A stretch of DNA of 35,852 bases from an uncultured Acetobacteraceae bacterium (GCA_903918195.1 CAIXDS010000297.1:1-35852); one strand, 5' to 3'. Shown: positions 8,773 to 16,653, numbered from the stretch's first letter. Made by a program: numbers and translations. The notes: generated from the sequence alone by a model not told the origin.

Positions 8773-10029
8773 CTAGTCCGCGGCCTCGGCGCTGCCCTTG
8801 CGGGCGCGCCATTTCGCCGCCTCTTCCGCCCAGCCATCGGTGCGCACGTACGAGTTGGTGCGCGGATGGCTGACCATGTTTGGATCGAGCTCAAGCCCAA
8901 CCGCTTCCAGCAGGTTTACCAGGCCGATGCGTTCGATGGACTCGCCGATGCGCTCATGCTCCAGAGCGTTCTCGACGAAGAAATCCACCACGCGGCGGGC
9001 AAGGTCGAGCAATTTCTCGTAGTCCTCGTCGGTCTCAAGCCGCAGGAACGGCACGATCACCGTGCCCATCTGGTCGCCGATCTTCAGCGTGCGCTTGCCG
9101 CCCAGCAGGATCGTCACACCGCGTTCGTCGCCGGGTTTGATCGCCTTGGTCATCGCGTTGATGCAGTGCATGCAACGCACGCAGCTTTCGCCGTCGAAGG
9201 CCAGCGTGTCGTCGTCGTTCAGCGACAGCGCGCGGGTCGAACACATGGCGATGACCTGGTCGATCATCCATTTGCGCCCGTTCTTCGCAACGTACGTCTT
9301 CACTTCGTCCTGGTCGATCCGCAGATCATCGCGCCAGGTGCCGATCACCGCGAAGTCGGAGCGCTGGATGGCGTTGGCGCAGTCATTCGCGCAGCCGGAA
9401 AACTTGAACTTGAACTTGTACGGGAGCGACGGCCGGTGCATCTCGTCGAGGAAGGCGTTGACGACCATGCGCATGGCCCGCGCCTCGTCGAAGCAAGACT
9501 GCTCGCAGCGGGCCGCGCCCACACAGGATATCGAGGTCCGCACGCCCGCGCCCGCGCCGCCGAGGTCGAAGCCGAGCGCATTGAACTCTTCAAAGCAGGG
9601 CTGCACGTTCGCGGTGCGAATACCCTGGAACATGATGTCGCCGGACTGGCCATGCAGCGCGACCAGGCCCGATCCGTACTTCTCCCAGATGTCGCAGAGC
9701 TGGCGCAGGATGTCGGTGGTGTAGTGCATGCCCGCGGGTGGCATGATGCGCAGCGTATGGAACTCGGCAGAATCAGGAAACTCGCCGGCGAGTTCGGAGA
9801 AGCGCGGGATCACGCCGGCGCCATAGCCGCGCACGCCGACTGTGCCGCCTTTCCAATAGCCCTTGCGCGTCTCGTATGAGCGTTCGAGTTGTCCGAGCAG
9901 ATCTTTCATCATCGGCGCGTACGGCTTGTCTTCGGCCGCGGCGAGCCGCTTGAGGCCGGAGACGAAGCTGGGCCACGGTCCGCTCTCGAGCTCATCGAGC
10001 ATCGGCGTCGCCGGCATTTCCTTGGACAT
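8773..10029 (-). CDS. dsrA: DsrA, dissimilatory sulfite reductase alpha subunit
   Basis: DsrA is the alpha subunit of reverse dissimilatory sulfite reductase. The 418-residue protein has the cluster ligands SCVGAARCEQSC (Cys169, 175, 179) and SGCANDCANA (Cys213, 217), which hold the [4Fe-4S]-siroheme centre, and a ferredoxin insert that begins CVRCMHC (283-289). RGYGAGVIPRFSE and MPPAGMHYTTDILRQLCD fit DsrA. GAGGGAGA precedes the ATG. It is the first gene of the operon; a sequence tree would be needed to prove the oxidative clade, but DsrEFH and DsrL beside it already support it. Confidence 0.97.
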   Translation of the reverse strand: MSKEMPATPMLDELESGPWPSFVSGLKRLAAAEDKPYAPMMKDLLGQLERSYETRKGYWKGGTVGVRGYGAGVIPRFSELAGEFPDSAEFHTLRIMPPAGMHYTTDILRQLCDIWEKYGSGLVALHGQSGDIMFQGIRTANVQPCFEEFNALGFDLGGAGAGVRTSISCVGAARCEQSCFDEARAMRMVVNAFLDEMHRPSLPYKFKFKFSGCANDCANAIQRSDFAVIGTWRDDLRIDQDEVKTYVAKNGRKWMIDQVIAMCSTRALSLNDDDTLAFDGESCVRCMHCINAMTKAIKPGDERGVTILLGGKRTLKIGDQMGTVIVPFLRLETDEDYEKLLDLARRVVDFFVENALEHERIGESIERIGLVNLLEAVGLELDPNMVSHPRTNSYVRTDGWAEEAAKWRARKGSAEAAD

Positions 10030-10123
10030 TCGACCCGTCTCCCTCGACCCGCGACGGCGCGCGGGCGCCGCGATGATTGCAGAACGGTCAGGACGGGCGG
10101 CGAGGGGAAGACATGAGACGCGC

Positions 10124-10139
10124 GACTCCCGCGGGAGTC
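10124..10139. promoter_or_regulatory. 16-bp perfect palindrome upstream of dsrA
   Basis: GACTCCCGCGGGAGTC reads the same on both strands and lies about 95 bases before the dsrA start. It is a possible dimer-binding site or a hairpin in the dsr leader RNA. No known operator is matched. Confidence 0.35.
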
Positions 10140-10209
10140 ATGCCGCGGTTGGCGGCGTTGACTGGACGTCCGTCCCTACGCGCGACCCGGCTTCCCCGAC
10201 CGGTCGTCT

Positions 10210-10228
10210 GGCCCCGTTTGCCGGGGCC
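10210..10228. repeat. 7-bp GC hairpin in the dsrA leader region
   Basis: GGCCCCG and CGGGGCC flank a 5-base loop. On the plus strand two T residues follow, but no gene reads into it from the left, so a simple terminator is unlikely. It would lie near the 5' end of a dsr transcript that starts at the candidate promoter just upstream. Confidence 0.35.
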
Positions 10229-10237
10229 TTACGCAAC

Positions 10238-10266
10238 CTCATAACCGCGTGATAGTTGGTTGGCAA
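10238..10266 (-). promoter_or_regulatory. candidate sigma-70 promoter for dsrA
   Basis: On the minus strand TTGCCA and TATGAG are separated by 17 bases, about 210 bases before dsrA. Both hexamers are imperfect. It is the best match I see in the divergent region between dsrA and the small gene at 10289. Confidence 0.3.
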
Positions 10267-10288
10267 GGCGGTAAATTAGGAAATGATA

Positions 10289-10522
10289 ATGCATCCACAG
10301 GACGAATCCGGCAGTGCGGAGATTACTAAAATCGGACGCACGACCGCCCCGTGGGGGCGCGAACTGGTGGTACAGGCGCTCGCCTACGACAGCGGCATGC
10401 GGCTCGCGCGGCTGCGCATCCGCGAAGGCCATCGCTTCACCATGCTCGATCTCGACGCCGCTACCGTCGAGTGGCTTGCAGCGGCGCTGCGACAGGCACT
10501 CGGTCAGGCAACGGCGGAGTGA
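10289..10522 (+). CDS. small conserved-looking protein beside dsr
   Basis: The 77-residue product is not one I can name with certainty. It looks like a real small protein: a compact core (RTTAPWGRELVVQAL, then GMRLARLRIREGHRFTMLDL) followed by an amphipathic helix, with no signal peptide or membrane segment. Two ATGs lie close together at 10283 and 10289; the second has TAGGA at a better distance. It is divergent from dsrA, and its last 19 bases overlap the end of cobA on the other strand. A dsr-linked role is suggested only by position. Confidence 0.65.
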   Translation: MHPQDESGSAEITKIGRTTAPWGRELVVQALAYDSGMRLARLRIREGHRFTMLDLDAATVEWLAAALRQALGQATAE

Positions 10523-11295
10523 CACGCGGCGGCGTAATCGGCGGAAGATTGCGGCACGAACCAGTCGAGCGTGCCGGCGAGTGACACTACCCGACCGACG
10601 ACCACCAACGCTGGCGCGGCAAGGCCGGCTGCCTCCACCTGCGCGGACAGATCGGCCAGCGTACCAACCACGTGACGTTGGGCGCCGGTCGTGCCGCGCT
10701 CGATTGCCGCTGCCGGGGTATGGTCCGGCAAGCCGCCTGCGAGCAGCCCGGCCACGATCACCGGCAGCCGCCGCAACCCCATGTAGATGACCAGCGTGGT
10801 GTCCGGATCGGCCAGTGCGGCCCAATCACGTTCTGGTCCGGCCTCATCCTGGCCATGGCCGGTCACGAAGCGGACGCTGTCGGCGAGGCCGCGATGCGTC
10901 AGCGGAATGCCGGCATAGGCGCTGCAGCCGGCGGCGGCGGTAATGCCGGGCACGACCTCGAACGCGATGTTGTGGCGTGCCAGGTGTTCGGCCTCTTCGC
11001 TGCCGCGGCCGAAGACAAACGGATCGCCGCCCTTCAGCCGAACCACGGTGCGCCCGGCGCGGGCGAGGCGCAGCAATAGATCGTTGATGTCGTCCTGGCG
11101 CATGTGGTGGTAGCCAGCCTGCTTGCCGGCGAAGACGCGCGCGGTGCCGGGCGGGACAAGATCGAGAATAGCGTCGCTGACGAGCCGGTCGAAGACCACA
11201 ACATCTGCTAGCCGTAGCAAGCGCAGGGCTTTGACGGTCAGCAGATCCGGATCGCCGGGGCCGGCGCCGACAAGGTACACACGTGCTTCGGCCAT
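10504..11295 (-). CDS. cobA: uroporphyrinogen-III C-methyltransferase
   Basis: This SUMT enzyme methylates uroporphyrinogen III twice with S-adenosylmethionine to give precorrin-2, the precursor of siroheme, which DsrAB requires. The 263-residue protein has the family motifs VYLVGAGPGDPDLLT, VVRLKGGDPFVFGRG, VVPGITAAAGCSAYAGIPLT and VTGHG in order. It is the single-domain type, without the CysG oxidase and ferrochelatase domain, so later siroheme steps must be encoded elsewhere. It lies directly upstream of the dsr operon on the same strand but is separated from it by the divergent small gene. Confidence 0.95.
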   Translation of the reverse strand: MAEARVYLVGAGPGDPDLLTVKALRLLRLADVVVFDRLVSDAILDLVPPGTARVFAGKQAGYHHMRQDDINDLLLRLARAGRTVVRLKGGDPFVFGRGSEEAEHLARHNIAFEVVPGITAAAGCSAYAGIPLTHRGLADSVRFVTGHGQDEAGPERDWAALADPDTTLVIYMGLRRLPVIVAGLLAGGLPDHTPAAAIERGTTGAQRHVVGTLADLSAQVEAAGLAAPALVVVGRVVSLAGTLDWFVPQSSADYAAACHSAVA

Positions 11296-11359
11296 GATCG
11301 GACCTCGTTTGTTGTCGTGGACGCTCCCACGACCGGCATATTAGGAGATCATCATATAG

Positions 11360-11476
11360 TCAAGAATGAAAACGGTGCCGTTGGCGCGGGAAGTGCCGGC
11401 CGGTCGTCGCGATGTCGCCGGACGGGGCCTCTCGCACACGGTGCAGAAGATCGCATTCCGGAGTGGCCAAGGGCAT
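11360..11476 (-). pseudogene. relic of a second modD-like gene, N-terminus only
   Basis: From the ATG at 11476 the minus strand reads MPLATPECDLLHRVREAP then SGDIATTG, which aligns with the start of the intact modD-like gene at 13327 (MPFAIPDSDLMRLVQEDVP then YGDITTTG). The DNA matches closely over about 90 bases, including GAGC and CAT just upstream of the start, then diverges and stops at 11360. The remaining 250 residues are absent. The space around it (11296-11595) holds no other gene I recognise; an AT-rich patch at 11338-11363 (TTGACT and TAATAT, spacing only 14) may help transcribe cobA. Confidence 0.75.
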
Positions 11477-11595
11477 GCAATGAGCTCGTGCAGTTTTGGC
11501 GCTGCGCCAATGGACCCTACGCGACCAGTTTACTGGCATCTGGCCCGGCGCGAGGCGGATGACATCATCTTGCTGACCAATGCCCTGTCTGCGGC

Positions 11596-12471
11596 TCAGC
11601 GGGCGGTGGGCGTTTCGGCGACTGCCACCCGACGGTGGCCGGCGCAACGCGCCCGGCGCTGCGTCAGATAGTCAGCGCGCTGCTTTTCGTAGTTGTTATA
11701 GCCAAGCTCCTTGGCGCGTGGGTCGATCTGCCGTGTGGCAACGATGTCGGCGGTGAGTTCGATGGTCTCGGCGATGATGATCGTCTGCAGCGACATCCCG
11801 CCGGTGAAGATCGCCGCGGTGGCGGTCCACATCAGAGCGTTGACCAGCACGATGTCCGCCACGCCGTCGCGGTAGGTGCGCGGGCCGACGAAGGCGAGCA
11901 TCACATACCCGCCTTCGCCCACCCCCATGCGGCACAGGCTGAGGCCGATATCCGCGGGCTCCGGCTCGTAGCCCATGGTGCTGGCTTCGTCCCACCAGCC
12001 CAGCACGCCGACCGTGGAGTTGATGCCGAAGCGCTGCACGGCATTCCAGGCGGTAGACATGTCGCCGACCGCCAGGCTGGATAGCGCCGTCAGCGGCTCG
12101 TTGACCAGGTTGGAGATCACCCGCCCAGGCCCGGCGGCAGGGGAGAGCGATGGCGGCACCTCCTCGCCGCGCGCATGCGCGCCACGTGCGGGAGCGCCGG
12201 GTGATGGCGAATCGGGCGCATTCGCGGCCGCCTTGTCGCTGCCGAGCACGCTGCCAAGAAGCCAGTAGACCGTGCGATTGAGGGCGAAGATGAGGTGGTT
12301 GTAGCCGTTCAGCAGGTCATCGCTGGAAGGCTCGGTTCCTGCTGACACAGCGACAGTGGGAGCAGCGGCGGGCTCGGTCGCTGTCGCCACACCCGGGATG
12401 CACAGCAGCAGCAGCGTCGCCAGCAGGCAGACGGGCAAGCGGAACATCAGGGGTGGATCACAAGCTACCAT
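11596..12471 (-). CDS. MlaA/VacJ-family outer-membrane lipid protein
   Basis: MlaA proteins sit in the outer membrane and help return misplaced phospholipids to the inner membrane. The 291-residue product has an N-terminal signal (MFRLPVCLLATLLLLCIPGVATA), the family start LLNGYNHLIFALNRTVYW, and RFGINSTVGVLGWWDEAS with a later YVMLAFVGPRTYRDGV. A low-complexity linker of about 50 residues (Pro, Ala, Gly) separates the first helix from NLVNEPLTALSS, which is unusual. The ATG at 12471 overlaps modD by 14 bases; an alternative ATG at 12447 has no clear ribosome site. No other Mla genes are in the window. Confidence 0.85.
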   Translation of the reverse strand: MVACDPPLMFRLPVCLLATLLLLCIPGVATATEPAAAPTVAVSAGTEPSSDDLLNGYNHLIFALNRTVYWLLGSVLGSDKAAANAPDSPSPGAPARGAHARGEEVPPSLSPAAGPGRVISNLVNEPLTALSSLAVGDMSTAWNAVQRFGINSTVGVLGWWDEASTMGYEPEPADIGLSLCRMGVGEGGYVMLAFVGPRTYRDGVADIVLVNALMWTATAAIFTGGMSLQTIIIAETIELTADIVATRQIDPRAKELGYNNYEKQRADYLTQRRARCAGHRRVAVAETPTAR

Positions 12472-13327
12472 CCGATTCCATGACTTTGCTCATCCGCAGC
12501 TTCACGTCACGCGGCATCGCATAGTACGGTGCGGACGTGACCAGCAGGTCGGCGCCGGCGGCGGCGAAGGCTGCCGCATTGGTCTCGTTGATTCCACCAG
12601 CGGCAGCCAGCAGCGGGCGGGGCAGGCACGTCCGAAACGCCGCGGCCAGCCGGGCGACGCTTTCCGGCGTAGCCTTGTCGATCTGGACCACATCGACGCC
12701 AGCTTCCACCAATGCGAGCGCTTCCTCTTCGCTGTCCGCCTCGGCACTGAGCCGGCGCTCCGGCGCGTGCCCCCGCAGGCGTTGGAATGCGTCGGTCAGG
12801 TTGGCACCGCCGGCCAGGAAGATGCGATGATCGGCGAACACCAGGACGGAATCGGACAGGCCGAGCCGGTGCGGCACCGCACCGCCGGCCATGATTGCCT
12901 TCAGCGCGATTCGCTTTGCGCCCGGCATGTGCTTGCGGGTGCAGGCGACCGACACACGCGGATTGGCGGAACGTGCCGCGGTGACGATGGCGGCGGCACG
13001 GGTGGCAATTCCCGAGGCCAGCTCAAGCAGGATCTGCGCTGTCTTGCCAGCCCGGTGCAGGTTGCCGGCGAGACCGCTGGCTTCAAGCAACAGAGCGTCG
13101 CGCCGGACGGTCGCGCCGCTGCTCGAATGGCGCGTGCAGCGGCAGTCGCACAGTTCGAGCATGCGCGCGGCATCTTCAATGCAGGCAACTGTCATGTCGG
13201 TAGCGGCCGTAAAAGTGGCACGGCCGGGCTGCGTGGCGATGCCAAGGCCGGTCGTCGTAATGTCACCGTAAGGGACGTCCTCCTGCACGAGGCGCATGAG
13301 ATCGGAATCCGGAATGGCAAAGGGCAT
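12458..13327 (-). CDS. modD: ModD-like quinolinate phosphoribosyltransferase-family protein
   Basis: ModD is a NadC relative found with molybdate transport genes; its exact reaction is unsettled. The 289-residue protein has the fold's typical parts: an N-terminal DVPYGDITTTGLGI segment, the TRKHMPGAKRIALKAIMAGGAVPHR region, where ModD has MPGAK in place of the NadC pattern, and a C-terminal barrel with VDVVQIDKATPESV and LLAAAGGINETNAAAFAAAGAD. Divergent from a DUF364-type metal-binding protein, which suggests a joint role in molybdenum or another metal. No ModABC genes are visible. Confidence 0.85.
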   Translation of the reverse strand: MPFAIPDSDLMRLVQEDVPYGDITTTGLGIATQPGRATFTAATDMTVACIEDAARMLELCDCRCTRHSSSGATVRRDALLLEASGLAGNLHRAGKTAQILLELASGIATRAAAIVTAARSANPRVSVACTRKHMPGAKRIALKAIMAGGAVPHRLGLSDSVLVFADHRIFLAGGANLTDAFQRLRGHAPERRLSAEADSEEEALALVEAGVDVVQIDKATPESVARLAAAFRTCLPRPLLAAAGGINETNAAAFAAAGADLLVTSAPYYAMPRDVKLRMSKVMESDGSL

Positions 13328-13404
13328 GGGATGCGCTCATTCGGTGTTGTCGATGCCTGAACGGATCGTGCGGTATCGGGATAGCCAACAAGCGGGGGAC
13401 CGGT

Positions 13405-13476
13405 ATGGGCAAGGAAGTCTACCTGGCGGGCGATGGCGCTGTTGGGGGCGCCACGACAGCGGTATATCCGTCCTGA
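13405..13476 (+). CDS. candidate 23-codon leader ORF
   Basis: An ATG at 13405, 5 bases after GGGGGA, opens 23 codons beginning MGKEVYLAGDGAVGG and ending AVYPS before TGA. It stops 17 bases before the next ATG, within a good spacing for translational coupling, and that next gene has its own strong AGGAGGAG. It could be a leader peptide, a small functional peptide or chance. I know of no family for it. Confidence 0.4.
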   Translation: MGKEVYLAGDGAVGGATTAVYPS

Positions 13477-13493
13477 CACAGGAGGAGCGCCCC

Positions 13494-14354
13494 ATGGCAC
13501 ATGACCGTATCCTCGCGGACATCATAGCCGATGTCGCTGCCATCCTTGGACCGGAACTGACCGGCATTACTGTCACGCGTGCGGTGGTCGGCGTTTACTT
13601 CACCGGTGTGGCGCTCAGCACCGGCACTGCTGGCGTATGCGCGACACCCGCGAAGACCACGCTGCACGCGGCCTGCTGCCCCGAAGCCGGTGACACCGTG
13701 ATTCCGCCCGGCACGCTGCGCGGCCGCCGAGCGGTGGACCTGCTGGAGGAGATATCGTCGCCGCACGCGCTGCGCCGCGCGGTCGGCATCGCCACCTTGA
13801 ATGCGCTCGCCGATGCCTGCTGGCAGCGCTGCCCGCATCCCGAAATCGTGCTGCGCGAGGAAATGGATGCGTTCGACGCTGCTGCGATAGTGGCAGGCGA
13901 GCACGTCGTGCTGGTCGGCGCCTTCATTCCGTTCCTGCGCGCACTCAAGCGCATGGGACAGGACTATACCGTGCTGGAGTTGAACCCCACCATGCTCAAG
14001 CCCGACGAGGTGCCGCATTTCCGGCCAGGGGACGCGGCGGCCGACGTTATTCCGCGCGGCGATGTGGTGTTGTTGACCGGCAGCACGTTGCTGAACGGCA
14101 CGCTGGAGGATCTGCTGCTTCTCGCCCGTCCGCAGGCGCGCGTGGTGGTGGTGGGGCCGACGGTCGGGCTGCTGCCGGATGCGTTCCTGCGCCGTGGCGT
14201 GGATGTGCTGGGCGGCGTGCGCGTCACCGCGCCGGATGCGTTCCTGGACGTGCTGGCGGAAGGCGGCTCGGGTCAGCACTTCTTCGGCCGCTCGGCGTCG
14301 CGGGTGGCGCTGCTTCGGCGATCGCCGAAGCAAGACGCGGTCGGTGCCGCCTGA
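13494..14354 (+). CDS. DUF364/DUF4213 Rossmann-like metal-chelation protein
   Basis: Proteins of this type are predicted to bind heavy metals and are often near molybdate or other metal genes; their reaction is unknown. The 286-residue product begins with a DUF4213-like domain (RAVVGVYFTGVALSTGTAGVC, with Cys-rich AACC near residue 55) and continues with the Rossmann-like domain (VVLVGAFIPFLRALKRMG, DVVLLTGSTLLNGTLEDLL, RVVVVGPTVGLLPDAFLRRG). AGGAGGAG lies 6 bases before the ATG. It is divergent from the modD-like gene. A 22-bp perfect palindrome is embedded near its 3' end. Confidence 0.82.
   Translation: MAHDRILADIIADVAAILGPELTGITVTRAVVGVYFTGVALSTGTAGVCATPAKTTLHAACCPEAGDTVIPPGTLRGRRAVDLLEEISSPHALRRAVGIATLNALADACWQRCPHPEIVLREEMDAFDAAAIVAGEHVVLVGAFIPFLRALKRMGQDYTVLELNPTMLKPDEVPHFRPGDAAADVIPRGDVVLLTGSTLLNGTLEDLLLLARPQARVVVVGPTVGLLPDAFLRRGVDVLGGVRVTAPDAFLDVLAEGGSGQHFFGRSASRVALLRRSPKQDAVGAA
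14311..14332. repeat. 22-bp perfect palindrome inside the DUF364 gene
   Basis: GCTTCGGCGATCGCCGAAGC plus one matching T/A pair outside it forms a perfect palindrome, centred on the octamer GCGATCGC, about 25 bases before the stop codon. It could form an 11-bp hairpin at the end of the mRNA. Confidence 0.6.
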
Positions 14355-14620
14355 GGCTTCCGAGCGGTCTCGCGTCCGAGCCGCCATGGGCGCGGTTCCG
14401 GTGCGCGAGATCGCATGGAAGTCTCTGGATTCGGTTTCGTCATCGGTGCTCCGTGGCCATCCGGCCGGGATGTGACGCGGCAGCTTGCGAGCTGATTTTC
14501 CACCTTGCAGAAAGATATATCAAGTGCCATCTAACGGATGCGCCGCTGGTGTTCAGCGCGAACTCCCTGGAACCGTAGCGCGTGCGGGTGAAGCGATGGT
14601 CGCGGGCTCGGCAATGGGTC
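14355..14620. other. intergenic region before the IS element
   Basis: No gene is supported in this stretch. It contains one isolated GATATATC at 14514-14521, the same octamer that occurs in pairs at 19003 and 21261, but here there is no partner 17 bases away. With the IS removed, it continues into the HiPIP upstream region. Confidence 0.5.
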
Positions 14621-16313
14621 GAGGCTGTGTGAAAAGCGCTGAACGCTGGCTTTTTCGGGCACCAGAGCCCTGGGATGGGTTCGTGGCCGGCTGAGAGCGC
14701 CGCCTGCGAGGCCGGTCGGTTGATCGCTGATCAGCGACGGGATTGCTGCGACCGGTCAGTGAGCCTCTCTATTGGCGCCTGGACGTGTCGGCGAGCGGTC
14801 CCGAGGTTCGTCAGGCCCGTAAGGCGGCCATCAGGGGCTTCACTCTCAAGATGGCGATCACCCGTTTGAGGTTGTAGGCCAGCACGTGAAGGCTCATTTC
14901 CGTGCTGACCCGTTTCAATGTTCGGGTCAGGAAGTGCGTTGCGCCCATCCAGGCCTTGAGCGTGCCGAAAGGATGCTCGACCGTCCGCCGTCGCACCCGC
15001 ATGCAAGTGGGCTCCTGGTCCAGCCGCCGCTGCATGGCATCGATCACCGCCTCATGCTCCCAGCGCTTGATGCGGCGTTCCTTGCCTGTCGTACACTGCG
15101 TCTTGATCGCACAGGTGGCGCAGCCAGTGCCCAGGTAGGACCGCAACGTCTGCCCCTTCTCGACGGTGTTGAAGCGCCAGGTCAGACGCTCCCCGGCGGG
15201 GCAGCGGTACACATCATCGTTGGCAATGTAGACAAAGTCCTGCTTGCCAAAACGACCTTCCGCCTTGGCACCCGAGGTCAGCGGCTTGGGGATATAGGGA
15301 ATATGGCCGGCCTGCTCGCAGGCCAGAATTTCCTCACCCTTGAAGTAGCCCCTGTCGGCGACAACGGTCAGAGCGTCGTGGCCCATGGCCTGCTGCGCCT
15401 GCCCGGCCATGTTCGAGAGCTGATCGCGGTCATGGCCAACGTTGGTGACCTCGTGGGCAACAATCAGGTGGTGCTTTGCATCCACCGCCGTCTGCACATT
15501 GTAGCCAACCACGCCGGTGCCTTTGCCACTCGTGGCCATCGAGCGTGCGTCGGGGTCGGTCAGCGAAATCTGCTGATCGGGAGCGGCCTGCACCGCCTTC
15601 TCCAGTTCGCGGTACCGCTGCATCTGCTGCTTGAGCGCGGCAATCTTGTCCTTCAGCCGCGCCACCTTCGCCTGCGCGATCTCACCCTCTTCGCGGTCGG
15701 CGGTATCAAGCGCCGACAGATAGCGGTCAATGCTGGCTTCGATCTGTTCGATTCGCTTCTGCACCTTGGCCGGCGTGAAGTTCTTGTCGCGGGTGTTCAC
15801 CGCCTTGAACTTGCTGCCGTCGATGGCGACCACCGCCTCGGACAGCAGGTTGAGCCGGCGGCACAGCACCACGAACTGGCGGCAGGTGGCGCGGATCGCC
15901 GGCCCGTTGTCGCGGCGAAAATCAGCGATTGTCTTGAAGTCCGGCATCAGCCGGCCGGTCAGCCACATCACTTCCAGGTTGCGCTGCGTCTCGCGCTCCA
16001 GCCGACGGCTCGACTGGATGCGATTGAGGTAGCCATACAGATAAAGCTTCAACATGGTCGCCGGATGATAGGCGGGACGGCCGGTGGCCGCCGGAACCAT
16101 GCCCGCGAAGCCCAACTCCGTCAGGTCCAGCCCGTCGACGAACGCCTCAATGATCCGGACCGGGTTCTCCTCCGTGACGTAGTCGTCCAGGCTGCTCGGC
16201 AGCAGGATCAGTTGCGTCCGCACCTCGCCCCGAACAAAACCCCGCATCCACCCGGCTCCTCGACCCGCTCAGGCCGAATCGTACCAGAGGACCGGGGGTT
16301 TTCACACAGCCTC
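14621..16313 (-). mobile_element. complete IS1182-family insertion sequence
   Basis: The element is bounded by a perfect 15-bp terminal inverted repeat, GAGGCTGTGTGAAAA at 14621-14635 and its complement at 16299-16313, and is flanked on both sides by GGTC (14617-14620 and 16314-16317), the apparent target duplication. One transposase gene fills most of it, on the minus strand. The intact ends and open transposase indicate a recent insertion, upstream of the HiPIP gene. Confidence 0.92.
14811..16247 (-). CDS. IS1182-family transposase
   Basis: The 478-residue DDE transposase looks complete. It has the N-terminal family segment (RTQLILLPSSLDDYV), ATMLKLYLYGYLNRIQSSR, the first catalytic Asp in AVVAIDGSKFKAVN, a coiled-coil stretch of about 70 residues with many Arg, Lys, Gln and Glu, the second Asp in LTVVADRGYFKG, a Cys-rich part (GCATCAIKTQC) and the catalytic Glu in RRRTVEHPFGTLKAW. 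No frameshift is present, so it may be active. Confidence 0.95.
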   Translation of the reverse strand: MRGFVRGEVRTQLILLPSSLDDYVTEENPVRIIEAFVDGLDLTELGFAGMVPAATGRPAYHPATMLKLYLYGYLNRIQSSRRLERETQRNLEVMWLTGRLMPDFKTIADFRRDNGPAIRATCRQFVVLCRRLNLLSEAVVAIDGSKFKAVNTRDKNFTPAKVQKRIEQIEASIDRYLSALDTADREEGEIAQAKVARLKDKIAALKQQMQRYRELEKAVQAAPDQQISLTDPDARSMATSGKGTGVVGYNVQTAVDAKHHLIVAHEVTNVGHDRDQLSNMAGQAQQAMGHDALTVVADRGYFKGEEILACEQAGHIPYIPKPLTSGAKAEGRFGKQDFVYIANDDVYRCPAGERLTWRFNTVEKGQTLRSYLGTGCATCAIKTQCTTGKERRIKRWEHEAVIDAMQRRLDQEPTCMRVRRRTVEHPFGTLKAWMGATHFLTRTLKRVSTEMSLHVLAYNLKRVIAILRVKPLMAALRA

Positions 16314-16395
16314 GGTCCTGAGCAGCGGAACGAGCGGGCGGAGACGATTGTCGTTCCAGGACGACCCCGTAAAGATGCAAGAGGAGCCGATACTC

Positions 16396-16653
16396 GTGAG
16401 CGAAGATAACGTGAGGACGACATCGCGGCGCAACGTGCTGCAGGCCGGTGTGGCGGTGCTCGCCACGGGCGCTGCGGCCGGAGCCAGGGCGCAGGAGAAG
16501 ATCGAGAAGTCTATGGTGATGTACCAGGAGAAGCCGAACGGCGACCAGCAGTGCAACAAGTGCCTGCACTGGCAGCCGCCTGGTTCCTGCGCGATTGTTG
16601 CCGGTCCGATCATTCCGACCGGCTGGTGCGGTGCCTTCGCACCGAAGCCATAG
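16396..16653 (+). CDS. high-potential iron-sulfur protein (HiPIP)
   Basis: HiPIPs are small periplasmic electron carriers that often reduce photosynthetic reaction centres or terminal oxidases. The 85-residue precursor has a Tat signal (TSRRNVLQAGVAVLATGAAA) and a mature part with the four [4Fe-4S] cysteines in CNKCLHW, GSCAIVAG and GWCGAF. I chose the GTG at 16396 since GAGGAG lies 9 bases upstream; in-frame ATG 16375 and TTG 16348 lack this. The IS element ends 83 bases upstream and may have changed its promoter. It could take electrons from sulfur oxidation, which is inference. Confidence 0.93.
   Translation: MSEDNVRTTSRRNVLQAGVAVLATGAAAGARAQEKIEKSMVMYQEKPNGDQQCNKCLHWQPPGSCAIVAGPIIPTGWCGAFAPKP

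Noticed and set aside
13328-13493. molybdenum-cofactor riboswitch before the DUF364 or modD-like gene
   Set aside because: The genes nearby made this plausible, but I could not match the known conserved bases or pairings; only a short ORF is supported.
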